Shown here: piece by piece, positions 56,206 to 64,000 of the stretch | How the letters are laid out: each line of letters begins with the position of its first letter | How positions within the stretch are numbered: position 1 is the stretch's first letter | Origin: Muraenolepis orangiensis | Lineage: Eukaryota > Chordata > Actinopteri > Gadiformes > Muraenolepididae | Direction of reading: 5' to 3' | Assembly (NCBI GenBank): GCA_027704905.1 | Contig: JANIIK010000484.1 | Span: 123,501 to 187,500 of the forward strand | Length of the DNA: 64,000 bases | Translations under genes and position numbers: made by a program | Notes under the pieces: model-generated | Told to the model about the DNA's origin: nothing | Databases searched by the model: none | The model's input: the letters and a program-made list of their open reading frames with translations, nothing else

Positions 56206-56900
56206 CACACTCAGCTTGCACGTCAGGTTGCACTTCAGCTCTGGGACAGGTACTTTTGTGTGTATGGCTTCCCCGAAAGAATTCACTCTGACCAGGGTGC
56301 TAATTTTGAAAGCAAGCTGATTCGAGAGTTGCTACAAGTCGCTGGAGTGTAGAAGTCCAGAACCACTGCATAACATCCTATGGGAAATGGGAACGTCGAG
56401 AGGTTCAACCTTGCCACCAAGGTCTAAACAGAAAGGGCCACAGATGTTGCAGACCCTGATGTTTACGTACAATTGCACTGCACATAAGTCAAACTGGTAT
56501 GCACAATTTTTTATAATGTACGGCAGAGTACGCCTACCAGTTGATGTTATGTTTCAGAGTGCAGGAAAGGACTGTGACATTGCAGATTATGACAAATACG
56601 TTGTAAGATGAGGGAAGATCTCAAGGAAGGTCGTTCCACTAACTTCATTGTCCATCTCAATTGGCAGAAAATTAGCCAAGAGAAGTCAATTACAATGTTA
56701 GCCAGGACTTGTACAATAGGAAGGAGAAGGGACATATCATTATGGAGGTGACCAAGTTTTGATGGCAAACAAAGGTGAGCGTGGGTGCAGAAAGTTGTCC
56801 AACAAGGAGGGGTCCCCCCCGTATATAGTTGTTGCCGCAGATCCCAGGTGTCATACTTACCGGGTCAAGAACACAAGCAGGGACATGGACAGGAGCGGGG
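56206..56900 (+). pseudogene. Gypsy integrase core and C-terminal domain
   Basis: After the LINE the core continues QLARQVALQLWDRYFCVYGF and RIHSDQGANFESKLIREL (second catalytic Asp). Then, with stops, NGNVERFN carries the catalytic Glu. Near 56690-56890 YNRKEKGH, GERGCRKLSNK and HTYRVKNTSRDM match the C-terminal region of Gypsy integrases. Multiple stops and frameshifts; long dead. Confidence 0.75.
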
Positions 56901-57000
56901 TGTCATTGTAATTGACTCCTCTTGGCTAATTTTCTCCCAATTGAGATGGACAATGACGTCAGTGGAACGACCTTCATTGAGTTATTCGAGTCAAGTCATG

Positions 57001-58664
57001 GACAGTGATTTCATTTTTGGGAATTCACGGATTGCAGAATCAGAGATTGACAAGTCGGATCGAACTGCCAGTTGGGTGGTGGAGGCCTCCGTATCCGAAC
57101 CATGGCACAGAATTACCTGTTCATGTTAACGCTGGGAAAGACGGTGAGCTGAGCACTTCCACATTGGAATTTCATGTGGCCATGAGTGAAAGTGTTGGTC
57201 AAAGATCTGAGACCTCCCAGCAACCCCCCAGTACTGAAAATCCTTCATGTAGTAGAGCGGCTGTAGTTAAGACTTGTGTGGGGAGGATAGTGAAACCTAT
57301 ACTACACTGGATTGATTCAGAACATGTCACAAAAATGCGCTGATAATATAAGCAATTCAATACCTAATGCCAGTTGGGTGATTAATGTTAATTGGGCTCT
57401 AATTTCACAAAGACACACATACACACATGCCTTAATACTCAATACTCAATTCACCAGAGGTCAAGTTGCAGGTAGTTATTCAGGATAATGTAGGTAGTGT
57501 ATATGGCACTCTTTAAGCGATTATATATATATTTTTTGTTGGGTAACACAATAAACTGGGAAATATCCTTATCCTGTAAGGATGACACTGGTCTCTTTTA
57601 GTTGTGACGTATTTTGGTGAAGTTAAGAAGGGAGTATGTAGCAAAGTCTTTATTTTATATGTGCATTATTTTATTTTTTATGTGAACTTCTCCAATTCCT
57701 TTAATTTAGGTTTAAATAGCTTGTTTTTGATGCAATATTGATGTCAAAACATTTGTTTGAAAGCCTTGAAGGAATTATTTAAATGAGTGTGAAAAAGTAC
57801 AGATCGGTGAACAGGCATTTAGCTTGATGCTCCCCAATGTATCACGCTGTACAGATTCTAGAGGATTCCGTTACCCATTTCCATGTTTGTTGACTGCCCC
57901 ACCATCACTTTTTGTACATGTATGTTAGTGTGAGTGGAAACAAACGCTGTGATCTGTGATGTATTTTATTAGTATAAAGTATTGACTCATACAAAATTCA
58001 CTATACGATTGTTATCAAGTGTTTTTTATTGTAGTTGATTCGTTGTAAAGGTAATTGTTTTTTGTTGCATTGTTTGGTTATTGTTTTTTTTGGTGTGGTG
58101 CCTTCGGGTGGCAATGTGGTCCTTGTTCCCTGTTTCAGGTCAGAGCCCCGCCCTGCTCAAGCACCAGGATCCGGACTCCACTAATCACTGTCCCGAAAGT
58201 GACACCAGATGGACACACGATAGGCTGTGTTCCATTTCAGGGTCTGCATCCTTTTAGGCTGCTTACGTCACAGCAGCCGCGACAAGGCTGTCCTATTTCG
58301 TAGGCTCCTTCAAATGCAGCCCTCAAATGCAGCCTTATTTTCCACAAATTGAAGTGTGCATCGATGCAGACTCCTGCAGCCTTCTGGCCCAGCATATCCC
58401 AGAATGCATTTCACACCAACCAGTACAGAATTTGAGCCCGGCTAAAAGCTGTTTTAGATTTAGCTGTAGGACTGTAATTAAGTCACTTTATTAAGTTTTA
58501 TTATTTTACTACGCGACAATGTACCTATGTAGATTATACATATGTTGTCAGTTTATCCAAATAAAGCCTGTTTAGAAATATGCTACGGCGATTTCGGAGA
58601 TGTCGGGAGCCGCATATGGGAAGCTGGTCACCAAGGCCACCAGTGTGTATATATATATGTATAT
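57001..58664. other. Unassigned sequence, possible 3' LTR of the decayed Gypsy
   Basis: No gene is recognised. The run aagaagggagta before TGTAGCAAAG at about 57626-57637 could be a polypurine tract and LTR start. From about 58223, ggctgtgttccatttcagggtctgcatcc with the partly inverted, repeated motif gaggctgc/aatgcagcc suggests a separate short DNA element. The right end is cut by the hAT at 58665. Confidence 0.4.
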
Positions 58665-59285
58665 CAGTGGTGAAGCGTCAGGGCCTTCAAGGTATTCAGA
58701 GAAGACCCTGGAACTCTCAGATGAAACCAAAAAATCGAATTAATTGTATTAATAAAATGTAATACAATTTAATAACATTTAATAAAATTTAAATAAAATG
58801 AATAAATGAGAATCGTATCTGTGTTATATTACAGTGTTACGTTGATTTGTTTGTCTTTCTCGGTCCATGCACGACGCATTTGAGTGGTTTTGTGTTGGAA
58901 AAACAATGCAACCAATCAGATATGTTTCTGGGTTGCTGGGAAGAATATCCTTCAACCAAAGTATTCCCGCTGACATTGGCCCTTAGACTGAATGAGAGCG
59001 TACGTTTGGATTGACAATTTGATCAACCAATCATATCGTGATTTGTAGCCAATGGGCGTATTCTTTTAGATTTCCCCGCAGCTCAATATGGAGCTAGAAG
59101 GTGCAAGGTGGTGGCTGGCGCGAGAGTGGATCTAGCGTAGTGTTACGTTTTCTACGTTGTTTTTTTACGTCAAAATGCATTTTGTTCCCACACACTTGTT
59201 GACTGATTAGTTAATGGCTGTCTTGGGTTTGTTAAGCATTGTTGTGCATTTGAATTGAGAGTTTGGACTTGATCTTTCTTTGCAT

Positions 59286-59507
59286 CGCTTAACGTGAAAA
59301 GACTTAACGTAACTAAGAGTTACAAAACCGCGATCAATAATCACCAAATTTGCATATGTTTTGTCATTAGCACTTTCACCTTTTCACTTTCATTTTGACA
59401 GGTGAAAGTGCTAATGACAAGACATATGCCAGATACATTTGGTGATTATTGATCGCTATTTTGGAACTTAAAGTTCCAAAGTTACGTTAAGCCTTTTCAC
59501 GTGAAGC
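59286..59507. repeat. Long imperfect hairpin, arms about 95-107 bases
   Basis: The left arm (59286-59380) holds cgatcaataatcaccaaat and cattagcactttcacc. The right arm (59401-59507) holds their reverse complements ggtgaaagtgctaatg and tttggtgattattgatcg. The loop is about 20 bases. Confidence 0.85.
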
Positions 59508-59734
59508 GTGTTAGACCGGCCCTTTAACCGATAGCCTGTGTGGTGGTCTGTGGTGGTCTGTTACTTCACTACATGGACTCTGCTTTACAACTAGGGTACA
59601 CTTGGGAATTGGCTGCGACAATCTGATCTTCCTAAATGAGATAAGGCATAAAGTGACTCCTCCGTGACGTCCGTCTGACTAGAACAACTGAATTTTCGAA
59701 TGGTGGTGGTGATGGTGGGGGTGGTGGTCTACAG

Positions 59735-60149
59735 CAGGGGTTCCCAAAGTGGGGGTCGCGGGACCCCGAGGGGGGGGGGTGCGTGGGACCCCGAGGGGGG
59801 GGGGGGAGGTCGCGAGATGATTTCAGAATCCTCTTGATGTGACCATGAGGTTTTTATTGTTAATAATAACGTGTGCATAGATATTTTTATATATGTACGG
59901 GTGACGAATAAAGGAATTTTGATTCCGACAGATTCACGACAGTATCATTTGCAGCTGAAAAAAAAGCCACACACAATTTTCAATATCACGATTACCCCCC
60001 CCCCCCCCCCCTTGGACTTCACGATGTTCTCGATGGTGAAGCTCTGCGCACACGTTGTTTTTAATGTTTCAGTCCCTCCGGTGATAGTGGGGGGGGGGGG
60101 GGGGTCTGTTATGTTGGGGGTCGCGGGCTGAAAAGTTGGGGAACCCCTG
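59735..60149. mobile_element. hAT MITE with exact 8-bp target duplication
   Basis: The ends caggggttcccaaa and ttggggaacccctg are inverted repeats, flanked by gtctacag on both sides (59727-59734 and 60150-60157). It contains G/C homopolymer runs (ggaccccgagggggggg, a C run at 59996, a G run at 60088). It is nested in the element at 58665-60191 and therefore younger. Confidence 0.93.
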
Positions 60150-60191
60150 GTCTACAGAAGGTCCAGTTGTGATAGACACGCTTCGCCACTG

Positions 60192-60277
60192 ATGTATATA
60201 TATACATATATACATATATGTGTATGTATATATGTATATATATATATGTATGTATGTATATGTATATATGTATATAT
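60192..60277. repeat. TA/TG microsatellite
   Basis: Alternating tatata, tgta and catata units. The right part lies next to the solo LTR that starts at 60278. Confidence 0.9.
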
Positions 60278-60856
60278 TGTGGTGCCCCGGGCTCCACTGG
60301 GAAGCATGCTGGTCAACCCTTGGGGCAGGTGGTAGAACACCGGTACTTCCCCTCTGAGCTCCTGGCAGGATTAGCACCACGGAGAGCTCAGACGGTAACC
60401 GCCCACTCATCAGGCCTGACGCCGTACACCTGGAGGGGAGCCGCTCAAGAAGGCCAGAGGCAGGGATAAAAGGAAGAGCGTGGAAGGAAGAGGGGAGAAC
60501 AGTATGTGGTAAGAGGCCGCAGGCCAACCCGGACTGAAAGCCGCGGCGCGCTATATGGACGTTAATGCCGGAGCAGGATTGTTAACAGCGATCGTGTCTG
60601 TCTCCAGCCTTAACCCCTGGCGGCGGTGTTGCTGCCCTAACGGGAGCCCCAGGAGGCGGACCAACACCCACGAGCCCCGGCCCAGGACAGCTACCCCGGG
60701 GCGACCGAGAGAGAGGGAGACGGTACCCCGACCGGGAGGACCGTTTGATTTAAAGTTATCCCCTTTCCCCCTACCCCCACCTGTTTAAACAAATAAACCC
60801 ATTTGTTACACCCGCAACCGCTGTTGTCCTCCCTCTGCCAACGGGTGCACGCCACA
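60278..60856 (+). mobile_element. Solo LTR in microsatellite
   Basis: It starts TGTGGTGC and ends GCACGCCACA, an inverted pair. A TATA-like gggataaaagg lies at about 60464, and a polyadenylation-type aaataaaccc near 60790. The flanking atat on both sides may be a 4-bp duplication but is uninformative in this AT repeat. No internal coding region. Confidence 0.8.
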
Positions 60857-60867
60857 ATATGTATATA

Positions 60868-61898
60868 CAGTGAAGGAAATAATTATTTGATCCCTTTTCT
60901 AAGTTTGCCCACTTACAAAGAAATGAACAGTCTATAATTGTAATGGTAGGTTTATATTAACAGTGAGAAACAAAATATCAAAAATAAAATCAAGAAATTT
61001 ACATCATATCAAAGTTATAAATTGATTTGCATTTAATTGAGTGAAATAAGTATTTGATCCCCTTGCAACCAACAAGAATTCTGGCCCTGACAGACCAGTT
61101 AGATAAGTCCTCTCGCTTTAAGAAAGTACTCCTAATATCAACTCATTACCTGTATAAAAGACACCTGTCCACAGAATCAATCAAATTCCAACCTCGCCAC
61201 CATGGGCAAGACCAAAGAGCTGTTTAAGGACATCAGGGACAAGATTGTAGACCTGCACAAGGCTGGAATGGGCTACAAGACCATCAGCAAGCAGCTTGGT
61301 GAGAAGGAGACAACTGTTGGTGCGATTATTCGAAAATGGAAGAAACACAAAATGACCATCAATCGCCCTCGGTCTGGGGCTCCACGCAAGATCTCGCCTC
61401 GTGGGGTATCGAGGATCATGAGAACGGTGAGGGATCAGCCAAGAACTACACGGGAGGAACTTGTTAATGATCTCAAGGCAGCTGGGACCACAGTCACCAA
61501 GAAAACTATTGGTAACACACTACGCTGTAATGGATTAAGATCCTGCAGCGCCCACAATGTCCCCCTGCTCAAGAAGGCACATGCACAGGCCCATCTGAAG
61601 TTTGCCAATGAACATCTGAATGATTCAGAGGAGGCTTGGGAGAAGGTGATGTGGTCAGATGAGACCAAAATTGAGATCTTTGGCATCAACTCTACACGCT
61701 GTGTTTGGAGGAAGAGAAATGCTGACTATAACCCCAAGAACACCATCCCCACTGTCAAGCATGGAGGTGGAAACATTATGCTTTGGGGATGTTTCTCTGC
61801 TAAGGGGACAGGACGACTTCACCGCATCGAGGGGAGGATGGACATATGTGTATATATATATATATATATATGTACAAAAATAATTATTTCCTTCACTG
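60868..61898 (+). mobile_element. Tc1/mariner deletion derivative
   Basis: Inverted ends cagtgaaggaaataattatt and aataattatttccttcactg lie at TA dinucleotides, as expected for Tc1 insertion. The element is about 1.0 kb, shorter than the usual 1.6 kb, because the second half of the transposase is missing and replaced by a short TA run before the right end. It inserted into the same TA-rich region as the neighbouring LTR. Confidence 0.93.
61202..61843 (+). pseudogene. Tc1-type transposase, C-terminal half deleted
   Basis: The frame starts at the Kozak-like accATGGGCAAG and reads 214 transposase codons. An N-terminal HTH DNA-binding region (residues about 1-60, including [20 protein letters not shown]) is followed by the second HTH region and the first catalytic Asp, D153, in [12 protein letters not shown]. 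Sequence stops matching after IEGRMD. The second Asp and the final catalytic residue are missing. The open frame continues to 62266 only because TA repeats encode YIYIY. It could at most be a truncated DNA-binding protein. Confidence 0.92.
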
Positions 61899-62138
61899 TA
61901 TATATATATATATATATGTATATACATATATATATGTATATATATATATATATATGTATATACATATATGTATATACATATATATATGTATATATGTATA
62001 TATATATATATACACATATACATATATATATACACACATATATATATATATATATGTGTGTATATATATATATATATATACACATATACATATATATATA
62101 CACACATATATATATATATATATGTGTGTATATATATC
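61899..62138. repeat. (TA)n/(CA) microsatellite
   Basis: Dense alternation of ta, tgta and caca units with internal palindromes. It forms artificial YIYIYMC-type frames on both strands. It separates the Tc1 right end from the next hAT. Confidence 0.95.
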
Positions 62139-62376
62139 CAGGGGTGAAAGTGGTTCTTGCAGGTACTATAATGCTACCCCGACCTTCATTGGTTCATATT
62201 GTTCTCCTACCAGCTTCATGCATCCCTGAACACAAACTTCACATTTTTAATGCCTTTATGGGGTAGACATTAGAAATACTTGACAATATGTATAGTCAAT
62301 TATTTATTTTCAATTGTGCATACAACTTGTGTCAAAACTTAACACACCATTAGCAAGGCACGTTGAGGGAGGTCAA

Positions 62377-64000
62377 CTACACACTTTTCCACATTTTCCA
62401 CAGAGGGCTGAAGTAGCTCTCCTCTTCTGTGTACCGGCGAGCCATGCAGCTTGTTGAGTGGGCTGCTCTTCTTCCTTTGCCCAGCCAGGTCTTCACAAAA
62501 GGCAGTGGATCCTGTTACGTACATCGTATGATCTGTTTCTTGTTACTGTTTGTGTTGTGTTTTGTGTTCCTTTCTGTCTCCCTCTCCTAATGCTTTTTAC
62601 CCAGGTGTTGGTGGTCATCGTTAACCTCAAGTGGCTGCATCTGGAACTGTCCTAATTAGCTGCCTATTTAAACCTCCTGCGTTTGTTTCAAGAGGGGGTG
62701 GTGGCATTTTGGTGTGTGCTTGTGTGTTAGCGTTGCGTCCGTGAATGCGATCTAATTTTGGTTAGAGTCCATTGTTTGTAGTCCTGCCTGTTGGTAGTTG
62801 GTTGTTTTGCCGGTCGGTCTTGTTCCTCCTTGTAATACCCTGGGGAGGGCGAGGTAGTTTGCAGGTAAGATGCCCATGGGCCTACATTTTACATCACGCA
62901 GGTATTCCTTGTATAGATACACTAGGTAAGTTTCCCCAGGCGGGTACCACCTCATGTATTTATTGGGACCAGGTCAGGGACAGTTAGTTTAGTGGGATAA
63001 ATTGATGCTTAGTAGGTTAGGTAGCGGTAGCATCAGACTTAGCTTGAGGGGGTTTGTTTTCTTTGTTTGTTTTGGTACTCGTTTGTTTTGGCGTCCTCCC
63101 CAGGCCTAGTTACTTGTTACTTGTTGTGTTTATTTGGCTTGTGGCCTTATAATTGTCCGTGCCGGTTATTTCAACCATACATGACATGTAAATAAATCAA
63201 TTGCTAGCATTTGATTTGGTTGTCAGCCTCGGTTCCTGTCGCACCACGACCTCGCTGGCTTTTCCCCGGCATATATGCATGACCCCACGTAACAATCCCA
63301 CTGTCTGCATGGTGGTCCCACAGAGCTGATGAAGAGGAGATTTGCTGCATTTTTTGTTGTAAGTTTGCTCCTATACTCAGTTATGATGTTGTTCATTGTG
63401 CTGAACCCCCGTTCACAGTCAGCATTGCTTGGAGACAGTGTGTCCACAGCCATGAGCAACTTCTTCATTTTGTTGGGAATGCTTCTTCCTCCACTGGCTT
63501 TGTATTCTGTGAATCCAAGATGGGGCTCTTGTTGGTTCACATGTAGGACATCACACAAAGCCCTCACCTCATTATCTCCAAATCGAGGATTGTCATGGTC
63601 CCAGTTGTCAGGGTTGAGGACTGCCATTTGATTGATAAGGCTGTTATAAGCCTCTTTTTGGTTGGCTGCAACACTGGCCTGTGCTCTGTTTGCTGTGGTT
63701 GTGAAGAGTCTTTCTTTCATATTGTCTGCCACTGCTCGGATGAACTGAGCAGAGTCAATGATGGGAGACCTGCCAACTCTTAACTCCTCTCCCTTGAATT
63801 CCATCACTTCCTCTGCCTGACTGGCATCAACTGCATGTTGTCCTGGGTAGCGATTGAAACTTTCTATGCATTTGACATACGTCGTCATGATGTCATGGGC
63901 CTTTGGGAGTGGTCTTCCTGTTCTCAAGAATTTCTGACAAGTTCTTAAGTTCAGTCAGAACATCTGCCATCAGTGCAAGACTTTTCAGGAAGTTGATGGA
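62377..64000 (-). pseudogene. hAT transposase C-terminal part, split by a solo LTR
   Basis: The minus-strand frame from about 63927 reads KAHDIMTTYVKCIESFNRYP, ALCDVLHVNQQEPHLGFTEY and the C-terminal dimerisation signature LSPSNADCERGFSTMNNIIT. The conserved Glu and LLFISSVGPPCRQWD follow. Exactly there the LTR intervenes; the frame resumes at 62512 with PLPFVKTWLGKGRRAA and stops at 62377. A frameshift occurs near 63925, after which sequence toward the window end (ALMADVLTELKNLS) is in another frame. The N-terminal half is outside the window. The family looks like the ZMYM/KIAA1586-related hATs, which is a tentative assignment. Confidence 0.85.
62513..63294. mobile_element. Solo LTR inserted in hAT transposase
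   Basis: Ends TGTTACG and CGTAACA are a perfect inverted pair, flanked by atcc on both sides (62509-62512 and 63295-63298). The transposase frame is interrupted precisely here. It has an aataaatc near 63190. A block (aagatgcccatgggcctaca) resembles part of the solo LTR at 18915-19707, so the two are related. Confidence 0.9.

Larger units (their letters stand above)
52340..57000 (+). mobile_element. Decayed Gypsy integrase region with nested insertions
   Basis: Integrase parts occur in order on the plus strand: zinc-finger half (52340-52490), rest of zinc finger and core start (52812-53026), core (56206-56440) and C-terminal domain (56690-56890). A LINE-end fragment and a nearly complete LINE separate them. 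Frames are broken in several places. A possible polypurine run and TGTAGC start of a 3' LTR occur at about 57625-57642, but the LTR could not be completed. Confidence 0.7.
58665..60191. mobile_element. Non-autonomous hAT-like element with a nested MITE
   Basis: Ends cagtggtgaagcgt and acgcttcgccactg are inverted repeats, flanked by the exact 8-bp duplication atgtatat (58657-58664 and 60192-60199). There is no transposase. The interior includes a long hairpin (59286-59507) and a younger hAT MITE (59735-60149). Confidence 0.9.
62139..64000 (-). mobile_element. hAT transposon running off the window
   Basis: The left end CAGGGGTGAAAGTGG is a hAT-type terminus. A minus-strand transposase C-terminal region follows, and the element continues past the window. 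The right terminus and target duplication cannot be seen. It contains a solo LTR at 62513-63294. Confidence 0.75.

Noticed and set aside
55848..56210. Independent secreted protein with hydrophobic start
   Set aside because: It is the frame-shifted N-terminal part of the minus-strand LINE frame.
61844..62266. YIYIY-rich continuation of the Tc1 transposase
   Set aside because: Encoded by TA repeats and then by the next transposon; not part of the protein family.
63329..63631. Plus-strand 100-residue frame
   Set aside because: Antisense shadow of the hAT transposase C-terminal region.

Overview
This window looks like repeat-rich nuclear DNA from a vertebrate, most likely a teleost fish. It holds hAT, Tc1 and probable PIF/Harbinger DNA transposons, Ty3/Gypsy and retrovirus-like LTR elements, several CR1/L2/Rex1-type LINEs and a tRNA-derived SINE, next to long satellite arrays. 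I see no host protein gene, no rRNA or functional tRNA gene and no bacterial-style operon. Nearly every long open frame is transposon coding sequence, a broken copy of it, or an artefact of a tandem array. Family names rest on recognised motifs and on element ends; no database search was possible.

Layout. 1-1776: 38-bp satellite. 1968-5364: hAT element A with exact 8-bp target duplication, an internal 42-bp x 24 array and a frameshifted transposase. 5844-23656: a badly decayed retrovirus-like provirus (broken 5' LTR, PBS, gag zinc-knuckle relic, RNase H/integrase relic, env relic, PPT, 3' LTR). Into it have gone a non-autonomous hAT (7071-8667), a full-length and apparently intact Ty3/Gypsy element (10549-18681) and solo LTRs (5881-6472, 18915-19707). 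23657-26537: decayed LINE with a nested SINE. 26601-33464: a minus-strand SGNH-hydrolase (ORF1-type) pseudogene split by a 5.8-kb hAT (27633-33404), which is itself split by an L2-like LINE (28131-31655). 33770-35940: another LINE split by a solo LTR. 36370-36864: hAT MITE. 37188-40919: Harbinger-like element filled by a 32-bp x 76 array. 41163-44427: hAT element B, near-identical to A but with 21 internal repeats. 45010-46005: relative of the 7-8 kb element. 46211-50088: 86-bp satellite, about 45 units. 51224-51938: a second retrovirus-like relic. 52340-57000: decayed Gypsy integrase region split by a LINE fragment and by a nearly full-length minus-strand LINE. 58665-60191: non-autonomous hAT with a nested MITE. 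60278-60856: solo LTR. 60868-61898: Tc1 deletion derivative. 62139-64000: hAT running off the window, its transposase interrupted by a solo LTR.

How the parts relate. Target-site duplications (TSDs) read directly from the sequence give relative ages: elements that are interrupted are older than those that interrupt them. The Gypsy element at 10549 is the best candidate for recent activity, because gag and pol are open, its LTRs are close to identical and it has a plausible -1 frameshift site. The two hAT copies A/B share the same transposase frameshift and the same Glu-to-Gln change at a catalytic motif, so neither encoded its own mobility in present form. The most unusual features are the internal tandem arrays carried inside DNA transposons (42-bp in the hAT pair, 32-bp in the Harbinger-like element). 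They suggest that transposition seeds satellite DNA at new sites here. I found no convincing new defence or metabolic system.
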